From contig JAJEJB010000032.1 in the NCBI GenBank assembly GCA_022828135.1, forward strand, positions 62,001 through 126,000: a stretch of 64,000 bases of DNA. Reading direction: 5' to 3'. This stretch comes from Acidimicrobiia bacterium. GTDB taxonomy: Bacteria; Actinomycetota; Acidimicrobiia; Acidimicrobiales; Aldehydirespiratoraceae. Under the pieces are notes generated by a model. That model ran no database searches and had not been told where the DNA came from. It saw nothing but the letters and a program-made list of their open reading frames with translations. This document shows positions 43,739-52,051 of this stretch, one piece after another; position 1 is the first letter of the stretch; every line of letters starts with the position of its first letter. A program made the position numbers and the translations under genes.

Positions 43739-44761
43739 ATGGGAATGCAGGAGACGACGGCGACAACGGCGCCGTCGCCGCAGTCGCGGCGCGGCCGGCT
43801 GCTGCGATGGCTGCCCGATCGCCTCGCGGCCGAAGGGTCGCTTGGCGGTCTCCTGCTGCGGCGGCTGCGGGACGGCGTCATCGTGCTGCTGCTCGTGGTG
43901 ACGGTGATCTTCTTCCTGGCCCACGTCGTAGGGAACCCGGCGCTGGTGTTCGCCCCGGTCGACGCCACTGACGAGCACATAGACAAGATCCACCGCCAGT
44001 TCGGTCTGGACCGTCCCGTCACCGAGCGCTACTGGGAGTACCTGGTCGACCTGTCCCGTCTCGACTTCGGGGAGTCGACCTGGCAGCAGCGTCCTGCCAT
44101 CGATGCGGTCACCGAGGCGCTTCCCTCCACGATCTATCTCACCGTCGTCGGCCTCGGAGCGGCCGCGGTGCTTGGGGTGATACCGGGCATTGTGGCCGGG
44201 GCGCGGGCCCGCAAGCCCTTCGACAAGGCTTCGAACTTGGCGTCGGTGGCGGCCTTGTCGGTGCCGAACTTCTGGTTGGGGCTGCTGCTGATCCTGCTGC
44301 TCGGAGTGCAGCTCGGCTGGCTTCCCACCTCGGGGCGTTTCGAGACGGCCAGCATCGTGATGCCTGCGCTCACCCTGGGCATCGTGCACGGCGGCCGCAT
44401 CTTCCAGCTTGTCCGCTCGGCCACCTTCGAGGAGATGTCCAAGCCGTATGTCACCGTGGCCCGCAGCAAGGGCCTCACCGAGTGGAACATCCTGCGTCGC
44501 CACGTGGTGCGCAACACCGGGGTCACCACGGCCACCATCGTCGGCTGGGAGTACGTGCGAATGTGGGGCGGCGCGGTGTTCGCCATCGAGTACGTGTTCG
44601 CCTGGCCGGGCGTGGGCCTGCTGACCATCGACGCCGCCCATCGCCAGGACTTCTTCGTCTTACAGGCCGCGGTCATCATTGCCGGTGCCTTCGTGATCTT
44701 CAGCAACCTTCTGATCGACATGGGCTACCAGTTCATCGACCGCAGGATCGCGGCCACCTGA
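43739..44761 (+). CDS. ABC transporter permease (DppB/OppB family)
   Basis: The 340-residue permease has six predicted helices after a basic soluble N-terminus. It has the DppB hallmarks RLRDGVIVLLLVVTVIFFLA, FGLDRPVTERYWEYL, FGES and an EAA-loop-like VTVARSKGLTEWNILRRHVV for ATPase contact. Its stop overlaps the start of the DppC-like gene by one base. It forms the channel with DppC for uptake of the ligand captured by the preceding lipoprotein. Confidence 0.93.
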   Translation: MGMQETTATTAPSPQSRRGRLLRWLPDRLAAEGSLGGLLLRRLRDGVIVLLLVVTVIFFLAHVVGNPALVFAPVDATDEHIDKIHRQFGLDRPVTERYWEYLVDLSRLDFGESTWQQRPAIDAVTEALPSTIYLTVVGLGAAAVLGVIPGIVAGARARKPFDKASNLASVAALSVPNFWLGLLLILLLGVQLGWLPTSGRFETASIVMPALTLGIVHGGRIFQLVRSATFEEMSKPYVTVARSKGLTEWNILRRHVVRNTGVTTATIVGWEYVRMWGGAVFAIEYVFAWPGVGLLTIDAAHRQDFFVLQAAVIIAGAFVIFSNLLIDMGYQFIDRRIAAT

Positions 44762-45663
44762 TGAGCGTCGCAGTCGCCAAGCGCACCTCTAGCGGGGAGC
44801 CGGCCCCCAGCACCGAGCACCGTGTCTGGGGTCGCCTCATCGACATGCTGGGCAGCCGGGGCTGGATCCTGCTGGTGCTCTTCCTGGTGCTGCTGGTGGC
44901 GGCCTCGATCGTGCCCGACGTGTTCGCCCCTCACGACCATGACACTCAGAACCTGCGGGCCCGCCTGCTGGGGCCGGGGGAGTCCTCGTCCGAGGGCCTG
45001 CACCTGCTGGGAACCGACAGTCTGGGCCGGGACCTCTTCTCCCGGATGGTCGTCGGCACCCGCCTCACCCTGTTCATCGCGGTCACTGCCACCCTGATCG
45101 GCGCAGGCATAGGCGTGCTGTTCGGGTTGCTGGGCGGCTATTTCGGCGGGCGCACCGACCGGCTGCTCATGCGCTTGGGCGAGGCCCAGACGGCCATGCC
45201 CATGTTCCTGGTCGCCATCCTGCTGCTGAGCCTGCTCGGGCCCAGCGTGGGGATCCTCCTCGTGGTGCTGCCGTGTCTGGTGTGGCCGATATTCGCCCGT
45301 GTGGTTCGGGCCGAGGCACTGAGGCTGCGGGAGGAGACGTTCATCGAGGCTTCGATCGCCACCGGCTGCTCCACCTCCACCATCCTCGGCCGTCACCTGC
45401 TGCCCAACGTCGCGCCCCGCATCCTGGTGCTGTGCGTGGTGGAGATCGGCCACGTGATGCTCTCGGAGGCCGGTCTCAGCTTCCTGGGCGTGGGGGTGCA
45501 GCCTCCCGACACCACCTGGGGGCTGCTGATCTCCGAGGGCCGGCCCCTGCTGGCGGTGGCCTGGTGGCTCACGATCCTGCCCGGCGTGCTGCTCGGCATC
45601 TCGGTGCTGGTGCTCAACCTTCTGGGCCGCTACTGGGAGGCCCGCTCGGGAGCGGCCGGATGA
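44761..45663 (+). CDS. ABC transporter permease (DppC/OppC family)
   Basis: The 300-residue permease has the DppC pattern: HLLGTDSLGRDLFSRMVVGT near residue 80, GYFGGRTDRLLMRLGEAQTA, EETFIEASIATGCSTSTILG (EAA loop) and SEAGLSFLGVGVQPPDTTWG. A 31-base gap follows before the first ATPase gene, where GCGGCCGGATGA of the stop region is repeated. Confidence 0.94.
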   Translation: MSVAVAKRTSSGEPAPSTEHRVWGRLIDMLGSRGWILLVLFLVLLVAASIVPDVFAPHDHDTQNLRARLLGPGESSSEGLHLLGTDSLGRDLFSRMVVGTRLTLFIAVTATLIGAGIGVLFGLLGGYFGGRTDRLLMRLGEAQTAMPMFLVAILLLSLLGPSVGILLVVLPCLVWPIFARVVRAEALRLREETFIEASIATGCSTSTILGRHLLPNVAPRILVLCVVEIGHVMLSEAGLSFLGVGVQPPDTTWGLLISEGRPLLAVAWWLTILPGVLLGISVLVLNLLGRYWEARSGAAG

Positions 45664-45694
45664 AGTCCCTGATCGACGCTTGGGGGGCGGCCGG

Positions 45695-46720
45695 ATGAGC
45701 AGCTTGCCCCTGCTCGAGGTGGAGGACCTCCACGTCACATTCCGCACCGCCTCAGGTCCGGTGCACGCCGTCGACGGTGTGAGCTTCACGATGAGGCCCG
45801 GTTCGTCGCTGGGGGTGGTGGGCGAGAGCGGCAGCGGCAAGAGCGTTACCGCCCGGGCCCTGCTGCGCCTGTTCGCCATCACCGACGACGTGCAGATCTC
45901 CGGGGCGGTTCGTTTTGACGGCCAGGACCTGTTGCGCATCGACGAGCGCAGGCTGCGCGATGTGCGTGGCGGCCAGATCGGCATGATCTTCCAGGACCCG
46001 CTCACGTCGCTCAATCCGCTGATGGCGGTGGGCGAGCAGATCGCCGAGTCGCTGCGCCTGCACCGGGGAATGAGTCGATCCGAGGCCGCCTCCGAAGCGG
46101 TCGAGTTGCTGGCCCGGGTCGGAATCGCCGATCCCGAGCAGCGGGCCACGGAGCTCCCGAGCAGCTTCAGCGGCGGTATGCGCCAGCGGGTGATGATCTC
46201 GCTGGCCATCGCCTGCCGGCCCCGCCTGCTGATCGCGGACGAGCCCACCACCGCCCTCGACGTGACCGTGCAGGCCGAGATCCTGCTGCTGCTCGACGAG
46301 TTGCGCCGATCGGAGGGCATGGCGCTGATGCTCATCACCCACGACTTCGGCGTGGTGGCCGCCACCTGTGACGACGTGCAGGTCATGTACGCCGGCAAGC
46401 TGGTGGAGAAGGCGTCGATGGCCCATCTGTTCGACCGGGCCAACCACCCCTACACCGAGGGGCTCCTGCGCCTGGTGCCCCGCTTCGAGGACGCCCACAC
46501 CGGACGGCTGCATCCCATTCCCGGCCAGCCCCCCATAACCGGCGGGGGCGGCTCGTCGTGCGCCTTCGCGCCGCGGTGCAGTCATGCCGTCGACCGCTGC
46601 CGGTCCGAGGTGCCGCCCGAGATTGCGGTGGGTCCTGAGCATGTCAGCGCCTGCTGGCTGGCCGCTGAACGGGCCAAGGACACCACCGACGCGGGCCACC
46701 CCTGGAGGAGGACTCCGTGA
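45695..46720 (+). CDS. ABC transporter ATP-binding protein (DppD/OppD family)
   Basis: The 341-residue ATPase has Walker A GVVGESGSGKSVTARAL, the Q-loop IGMIFQDPLTSLNP, ABC signature SSFSGGMRQRV, Walker B LLIADEPTTALDVT and H-loop ITHDFG. A C-terminal oligopeptide-transporter domain carries the Cys pattern CAFAPRCSHAVDRCRSE, a likely 4Fe-4S site seen in this family. The stop overlaps the DppF-like start (GTGA). Confidence 0.95.
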   Translation: MSSLPLLEVEDLHVTFRTASGPVHAVDGVSFTMRPGSSLGVVGESGSGKSVTARALLRLFAITDDVQISGAVRFDGQDLLRIDERRLRDVRGGQIGMIFQDPLTSLNPLMAVGEQIAESLRLHRGMSRSEAASEAVELLARVGIADPEQRATELPSSFSGGMRQRVMISLAIACRPRLLIADEPTTALDVTVQAEILLLLDELRRSEGMALMLITHDFGVVAATCDDVQVMYAGKLVEKASMAHLFDRANHPYTEGLLRLVPRFEDAHTGRLHPIPGQPPITGGGGSSCAFAPRCSHAVDRCRSEVPPEIAVGPEHVSACWLAAERAKDTTDAGHPWRRTP

Positions 46721-47739
46721 GCGTTCTCGAGGTGGACGACATCGTCGTGGAGTTCGACACCGATGCGGGCCGCATCACCGCGGTGGACGGGGTGTCGCTG
46801 CATCTGGCCACCGGCGAGACGCTCGGCCTGGTGGGGGAGAGCGGGTGCGGCAAGTCCACACTGGCTCGGGCCATCATGCAGCTGGTGCCGATGCAGAGGG
46901 GCTCGGTGCGACTCGAGGGCACCGACCTCGGCTCGTTGTCGCGGCGCGAGCTGCGCCGCATGCGCCACCGCATCCAGATGGTGTTTCAGGACCCCCGCGG
47001 CTCGCTCGACCCACGCATGAACGTGTCGACCCTCATCGGCGAGCCGTTGAAGGTTCACAGCATCGGCGACCGAACCAGCCGCGCCAAGGCGGTGGCCGAG
47101 GCTATGGAGTTGGTGGGGCTGCCCGCCGCGGTGGCCGATCGCCTCCCCAGCGAGCTGAGCGGCGGGCAGCAGCAGCGGGTCGGCATCGCCCGGTCCATCG
47201 TCACCGACCCGGCCGTGCTGGTCTGCGACGAGCCGGTGTCCGCGCTGGACGTGTCGATCCAGGCCCAGATCATCAACGTCCTCGACGAACTGCGCGACGA
47301 GCTGGACTTGGCCATGCTGTTCATCGCCCACGACCTGTCGGTAGTGCGCCATCTCAGCGACCGGGTGGCCGTGATGTACCTCGGCCAGATCGTCGAGACG
47401 GGCACCGCGTCCGAGGTGTTCGGCGAGCCCCGCCATCCCTACACGCATGGCCTGATCTCGTCGGTGCCCCGAGCCGACGCCGAGAGCGCGGCCCGGCTCC
47501 AGACGGCCCGCCGCCTGGTGCTGGGCGAGCTGCCCAGCCTCCTCGACCCGCCGTCGGGATGCCGCTACCGCACCCGCTGCCCTTACGCCACCGCCGAGTG
47601 TGCCGAGGCCGAGCCGGCCCCCGAGCCGGTCGGTCCGGCCGACGGCCTGCACACGGTGCGGTGCCACCACTGGCGCACGATCGTCAGCGCTGCGCCGGAG
47701 CCCCAGGAGTCCGCCCCCAGTCAGGAGCTAGCAATATGA
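46717..47739 (+). CDS. ABC transporter ATP-binding protein (DppF/OppF family)
   Basis: The 340-residue second ATPase has Walker A GLVGESGCGKSTLARAI, the Q-loop IQMVFQDPRGSLDP, signature SELSGGQQQRVGIARS, Walker B VLVCDEPVSALDVS and H-loop FIAHDLSVV. The C-terminal Cys-rich motif CRYRTRCPYATAEC matches the oligopeptide-transporter domain. It completes the importer and overlaps ridA (ATGA). Confidence 0.95.
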   Translation: MSVLEVDDIVVEFDTDAGRITAVDGVSLHLATGETLGLVGESGCGKSTLARAIMQLVPMQRGSVRLEGTDLGSLSRRELRRMRHRIQMVFQDPRGSLDPRMNVSTLIGEPLKVHSIGDRTSRAKAVAEAMELVGLPAAVADRLPSELSGGQQQRVGIARSIVTDPAVLVCDEPVSALDVSIQAQIINVLDELRDELDLAMLFIAHDLSVVRHLSDRVAVMYLGQIVETGTASEVFGEPRHPYTHGLISSVPRADAESAARLQTARRLVLGELPSLLDPPSGCRYRTRCPYATAECAEAEPAPEPVGPADGLHTVRCHHWRTIVSAAPEPQESAPSQELAI

Positions 47740-48116
47740 GCGATCGCACTGCCATCAGCACGGACGGAGCGCCCACGCCGACCGGCCCGTTCAGCCAGGC
47801 CATCCGGGTCGGGAACCTGGTGTTCACTGCGGGACAGGCCGGGCGCAACCGCGACACCGGCGAGATGGGCGACATCGGCGAGCAGGCCGATTGGGCGCTG
47901 CGCAACATCGGCAACATCCTGGCCGCCGCGGGCGCCTCGATGGCCGACGTGGTCAAGACCACCGTCTACCTCAAGGAGGGCACCCCCACCGGACCCCTCA
48001 ACGAGCAGTGGGTGAAGCACTTCCCTGAGCCTCTGCCCGCCCGGTCGTCGGTGTTCGTGGCCCGCCTGAAAAACCCCGAGATGCTCATCGAAGTCGAGGC
48101 GGTCGCCGTTGTCTGA
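47736..48116 (+). CDS. ridA: RidA/YjgF family reactive-intermediate deaminase
   Basis: RidA proteins hydrolyse reactive enamine/imine intermediates. The 126-residue trimer-forming fold starts AISTDGAPTPTGPFSQAIRV. It continues with LVFTAGQAGRNRDTGE and VVKTTVYLKEGTPTGPLNEQ, and ends with the substrate-binding Arg and Glu in PARSSVFVARLKNPEMLIEV. Placement within the operon implies an imine-producing step, such as an amine oxidation or PLP-type elimination, in the pathway. Confidence 0.92.
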   Translation: MSDRTAISTDGAPTPTGPFSQAIRVGNLVFTAGQAGRNRDTGEMGDIGEQADWALRNIGNILAAAGASMADVVKTTVYLKEGTPTGPLNEQWVKHFPEPLPARSSVFVARLKNPEMLIEVEAVAVV

Positions 48117-49743
48117 CCCGACTTCCGGCCGGGCTGTGATCAGCGCGGGCTGCCGGGAGGCGGCCGACGTCGGCGCCGCGGTGCTGGCGTCGGGAGGAAA
48201 CGCGGTCGACGCGGCCATCGCCGCCTCTGCGGTGCAGTGCGTTCGCGAGCTGCCCTGGTGCGGTCTGGGCGGTGACGGCTTCTCGCTCGTCTCGGGGTCC
48301 GACGGCTGCGTCGAGGCGCTCAACGGCGCCGGCGCGGTGCCGCGGGCCTTGGCCACCACCCCGATCCCGGGCGGCACCCTGCCCCGCTACGGCCCGCTGT
48401 CGATCTCAACTCCGGGCCTGGTGGATGCCTGGCGGCAGCTGTGGGAGCGCCACGGGACCCGGTCGTTCGCCTCTCTCGTGGAACCGGCGGCCGAGCTTGC
48501 CGACGACGGGTTCGCCCTCGACGCCGCCTTCACGCGGGCTCTCGACCGGGTTCGGACCGCGGTCGGCCCCGACGATCCGTTCGTGTCCGAATTCTGCGAC
48601 GGCAACGGCTCGGCGGTCGGCGAGGGCTTCCGGCTGCCCGCTCTGGCCCGGACGCTGCGCGAGATCGGGGCCGGCGGGCGGTCCGTGTTCTACGAGGGCC
48701 GCCTGGCCCGCGCCGTCGTGGACACGCTTGACGGGCTCGGCGGCCTGCTCTCGGCCGAGGACCTGCTGGAGCACTCATCCGACTTCGAGGCGCCCCTCAC
48801 CGTTCGCTACGGCCCGGCCGAGGTGTCGGTGACGCCTCCGGTGTCGATGGGCTGGGTGCTCCTGCAGCTCCTGCTGCTCTATGACCGCCTGGAGGGCCGG
48901 CTCATCGACGACGAGGCCGACCGGATCGACTTGATGGTGCGCTGCAAGCATGCCGCTTTCGCGGACTTGGGCCTGATGTCCCGCTGGCAGGAGACGGCCG
49001 ACGTGGTCCCGGTGCTCAACGGGGACTCTGTCGACCGCTGGTGCTCCCGCATCGAGGAGCAGCGCCGCTCGCGGCCTGCACCGGTAGCCGCGTCGGCCGC
49101 GCCGGCTACGACCGGGGGCACGGACACCACCTGCCTGTCGGTGGTCGACGACCGGGGCCTCATGGTGACCTTCATCCACAGTCTCTTCAACGAGTTCGGC
49201 TCACGGGTGGTGGTGCCGGGAACCGGGATCGTGCTCAACGACCGGCTGGCCAAGCAGCCCGCCCGGGTCGGGCAGTCACCCGAGCCGCCGCGTTTCCGTC
49301 GCCCGCTGCACACTCTCGTCGGCTACCACGTCGCCCAGCACGGCCGGCGGCTGGTCGGGGCCACTCCCGGCGGGCGGGGCCAAGTCCAGACCAACTTCCA
49401 GGTATTGCGAGCCATCATCGACGATGACGCCTCGCCGCAAGCGGCCGTCGACACCCCCCGCTGGCTGTCGGGAACGCCGAGGCTGCCCGACTCCGAGGAC
49501 CTGCTGTTCCTCGAGCCTGGCTTCCCCACCGGCCTCGACGCGGAGTTGGCCCGGCGCGGCCACACGGTGGCCGACGAGACACCCGCCGACGCCGACCTGT
49601 TCGGAAGCTGCACCATCGTCGGTCGTTGCACCCAGCCCGCCGGTTCTGTGGCCGCGGCCGACCACCGGAGGGGAGCCGCGCTCGCTCTCGTCGAGGATCC
49701 CGCCGACTCCGGCCGTCCCCGCACCCGAAAGGAGATCCCATGA
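48109..49743 (+). CDS. Gamma-glutamyltransferase family protein
   Basis: This Ntn-hydrolase (544 residues, TTG start overlapping ridA by eight bases) resembles GGT: ASGGNAVDAAIAASAVQCV near residue 28, GLGGDGFSLVS, SISTPGLVDAWRQLW. The autoprocessing site is GGTDTTCLSVVDDRGLMVT near residue 341, where the second Thr would become the nucleophile of the small subunit; the usual His after it is Cys. There is no signal peptide, so the enzyme would act in the cytosol on an imported gamma-glutamyl or amide-linked compound. Confidence 0.87.
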   Translation: MSDPTSGRAVISAGCREAADVGAAVLASGGNAVDAAIAASAVQCVRELPWCGLGGDGFSLVSGSDGCVEALNGAGAVPRALATTPIPGGTLPRYGPLSISTPGLVDAWRQLWERHGTRSFASLVEPAAELADDGFALDAAFTRALDRVRTAVGPDDPFVSEFCDGNGSAVGEGFRLPALARTLREIGAGGRSVFYEGRLARAVVDTLDGLGGLLSAEDLLEHSSDFEAPLTVRYGPAEVSVTPPVSMGWVLLQLLLLYDRLEGRLIDDEADRIDLMVRCKHAAFADLGLMSRWQETADVVPVLNGDSVDRWCSRIEEQRRSRPAPVAASAAPATTGGTDTTCLSVVDDRGLMVTFIHSLFNEFGSRVVVPGTGIVLNDRLAKQPARVGQSPEPPRFRRPLHTLVGYHVAQHGRRLVGATPGGRGQVQTNFQVLRAIIDDDASPQAAVDTPRWLSGTPRLPDSEDLLFLEPGFPTGLDAELARRGHTVADETPADADLFGSCTIVGRCTQPAGSVAAADHRRGAALALVEDPADSGRPRTRKEIP

Positions 49744-50993
49744 CCGATGTCCTGTCCGCCCCGAAGTTCGGGCCGAGGGCCATCACCTACCCCCACCCGA
49801 TCAACCACGACTGGTACGACTGGCCCACGTTCTCCGACGCCGAGTTCGAGCGGCGCCACGCCTTGGTGAGGGGCTTCATGGCCGAGCACGACCTCGACTG
49901 CCTGCTGGTGGCCGGGGCCGCCCATCTGTGGGACCGGGGCTGGGCCAACGTGCGGTGGATCACCAACTACATGGGGACCATGGAGCTCGACAGCTTCGTG
50001 ATCTTCCCCGCCGAGGGCGAGCCGACGCTGGCCATCCTCGGCCTCAACGCCCGCCTGCCCGATCGGGTCACCCGGTCGATCTTCCCCGACGTGCGCGGCG
50101 CCCTCAACACCCGCACCATCCTGGTCGACCGGCTCGACGAACTGGGCCTGCACCGGGGCCGGGTGGGCATCGTCAATCCCACCCCGTACCTGTCGGTGTC
50201 GCGGGACCACTGGGCAGCCCTCACCGGGACCTACCCGGAGATCGAGTTCGCGGAGTTCTCCGACGAGTTCTGGAAGATGCGGCTGGTGCTGTCCGACGAG
50301 GAGGTCGCCTGTCTGGAGGAGGCGGCCCGCATCGGCGACGCCACCCAGGTGGCGGTGATGGAGCAGCTCCGCCCCGGCATGACCGAGCACGACCTGTTCC
50401 GGATCATCTACTCCACCATCGCCGCTGAGCGGGGCGAGATCCCGTGCATGGTCCTGGCCGGCAGCGAGTCGATGAGCAGCCCCACCAGCGGCTTCCAGCG
50501 GCCCCGGCCCATCGGGCGCACTATCACCCCCGACGATGTGCTGCTGATGGAGGTCGGAGCCCGCGATCCGCATGGCTACGAGGCCCAGACGGGCAAGGCG
50601 ATGGTGTTCTCCGAGCCGCCGCCCGACTACGCCGACCTGCTGGACGTGATGCTCGAGGCCTACCACCGGATAGTGGCCGAGCTCAAGCCGGGCTGCACCG
50701 CCAAGGAGTTGCGGGCCGCGGGCAGCATCATCAACGAGCGGGGCTACACCATCGTGGCCCCCCTGGTGCACGGCGTGTTCAACCCCATCGACGCGGGGCC
50801 CTTCGTGGGCACGTCGCACCGGCCCGACAAGGACGTGGTGCTGGAGCCCAACATGGCGCTGTGCGTGGAGATCCACCCCTGCACCACCGACATCATCAAG
50901 GGTGTGTTCATGGGCGACACCTACGTGATCACTGAAGACGGCGCCCGCAACATCAACCATCGGCTGGAGCCGAAGGTCTACGAGCTGGGATAG
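49740..50993 (+). CDS. M24 (Xaa-Pro aminopeptidase/creatinase fold) family protein with altered metal site
   Basis: The 417-residue protein has the creatinase N-terminal domain (FERRHALVRGFMAEHDLDCL, then WANVRWITNYMGTMEL) and a pita-bread catalytic domain. The expected metal ligands are mostly changed: LLMEVGARDPHGYEAQTGKA near residue 267 has Glu and Gln where the two Asp should be. His remains in LVHGVFNP and Glu in CVEIHPCTTD. This suggests a metal-free hydrolase like creatinase, cleaving a C-N bond in a small molecule. It overlaps the GGT stop by four bases. Confidence 0.85.
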   Translation: MTDVLSAPKFGPRAITYPHPINHDWYDWPTFSDAEFERRHALVRGFMAEHDLDCLLVAGAAHLWDRGWANVRWITNYMGTMELDSFVIFPAEGEPTLAILGLNARLPDRVTRSIFPDVRGALNTRTILVDRLDELGLHRGRVGIVNPTPYLSVSRDHWAALTGTYPEIEFAEFSDEFWKMRLVLSDEEVACLEEAARIGDATQVAVMEQLRPGMTEHDLFRIIYSTIAAERGEIPCMVLAGSESMSSPTSGFQRPRPIGRTITPDDVLLMEVGARDPHGYEAQTGKAMVFSEPPPDYADLLDVMLEAYHRIVAELKPGCTAKELRAAGSIINERGYTIVAPLVHGVFNPIDAGPFVGTSHRPDKDVVLEPNMALCVEIHPCTTDIIKGVFMGDTYVITEDGARNINHRLEPKVYELG

Positions 50994-50998
50994 GAGCC

Positions 50999-51355
50999 AT
51001 GGCCGAGAAACCTGAGCTGGAATTCCACATTCCCGACGGCCCGTGGCGGCCCGCGGGCGGCCCGGTGGAGGGCATCGACGAGATGATCCTGTCCACCGAC
51101 GGTCAGCCCGACGGGCCCTACACCCGGCTGATGCGCTTCGCGCCCGGGGTGGACTCCTCGCCCAACGGTGTGCTCACCCACCATTTCTGGGAGGAGGTGT
51201 ACATCGTGCAGGGCGACCTCACCGACCTGCGCCTGGGCGAGACCTTCACCGTCGGCATGTACGCCTGCCGCCCTCCGGGCATGCCGCACGGCCCGTGGCG
51301 CAGCGAGTCGGGCGTGCTGATGGTGGAGTTCCGCACCGGCGGCTACAACCCCTGA
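50999..51355 (+). CDS. Cupin-domain protein
   Basis: The 118-residue single cupin has FAPGVDSSPNGVLTHHFWEEVYIVQGD (motif 1 with His-His and Glu; ligands HHFWEEVY) and MYACRPPGMPHGPWRSESG (motif 2 His). A metal-dependent isomerase, lyase or dioxygenase role in the same pathway is inferred. A good AGGAG site overlaps the end of the M24 gene, five bases upstream. Confidence 0.87.
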   Translation: MAEKPELEFHIPDGPWRPAGGPVEGIDEMILSTDGQPDGPYTRLMRFAPGVDSSPNGVLTHHFWEEVYIVQGDLTDLRLGETFTVGMYACRPPGMPHGPWRSESGVLMVEFRTGGYNP

Positions 51356-51380
51356 GCCCCGGCCGGGCAGGGAGTTTGCG

Positions 51381-52037
51381 GTGAGGTTGTCGGTAGGCGG
51401 CGTCGATCGGACGTTCTCTCCCGAAGCACTGGTCGTCATCGGCTACGCGGGACGGGACCGGGCCGCGGTCGAGCACCACATCGACGAGTTGGCCGCATTG
51501 GGGGTTCCCCGACCGTCGAGCATCCCGCTGTTCATGGTGTTCCCTCCCCGGCTGGTCTCCCAGGCGCCGTCGATCGAGGTGGCCGGTTCACACACTTCCG
51601 GCGAGGCCGAGATCGTGGTGGTCGTCGATGGCGACGAGGTCTTCGTGACGGTCGGCTCCGATCACACCGACCGGGCCCTGGAGGAGGTAGACATCGTCGC
51701 CTCCAAGGCGGTCTGCCCCAAGCCGGTGGCCGCATCCGGCTGGACTGCCGACGCGGTGGGGGATCGATGGGAGGACCTCTCGCTGCGCAGCCGCATCGAC
51801 GGCGACGTGCTGTACCAGGACGGATCGGCCGCCGCCAACCTGCATCCGCTGGAGCTGGTGGCGGCCATACCGTGGGCCGCCCGCCCGCCAGGCTGCTTCG
51901 TGGCCTTCACGGGGACCGTGCCCGTGATCGGCGACATCCGGCCCAGCGCCGGCTTCCGGGCCGAACTGGACGGTCCGGGCCTGCCGCCGATCGAGTTGAG
52001 CTACCGGGCGGAGACCGTCCCCGAACTGGCCGTCTGA
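51381..52037 (+). CDS. DUF2848 family protein
   Basis: The 218-residue protein matches DUF2848, whose hallmark is IGYAGRDRAAVEHHIDELAA then LGVPRPSSIPLFMVFPP. GDEVFVTVGSDHTDRALEEV and LEDLSLRSRI-like DLSLRSRIDGDVLYQDGSAA follow. The fold resembles fumarylacetoacetate hydrolase relatives, so C-C bond or ring cleavage at the end of the pathway is possible but unproven. It is the last gene of the plus-strand catabolic run and stops 14 bases from the convergent LRR gene. Confidence 0.88.
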   Translation: MRLSVGGVDRTFSPEALVVIGYAGRDRAAVEHHIDELAALGVPRPSSIPLFMVFPPRLVSQAPSIEVAGSHTSGEAEIVVVVDGDEVFVTVGSDHTDRALEEVDIVASKAVCPKPVAASGWTADAVGDRWEDLSLRSRIDGDVLYQDGSAAANLHPLELVAAIPWAARPPGCFVAFTGTVPVIGDIRPSAGFRAELDGPGLPPIELSYRAETVPELAV

Positions 52038-52051
52038 TTCCTTGGGGCCTT

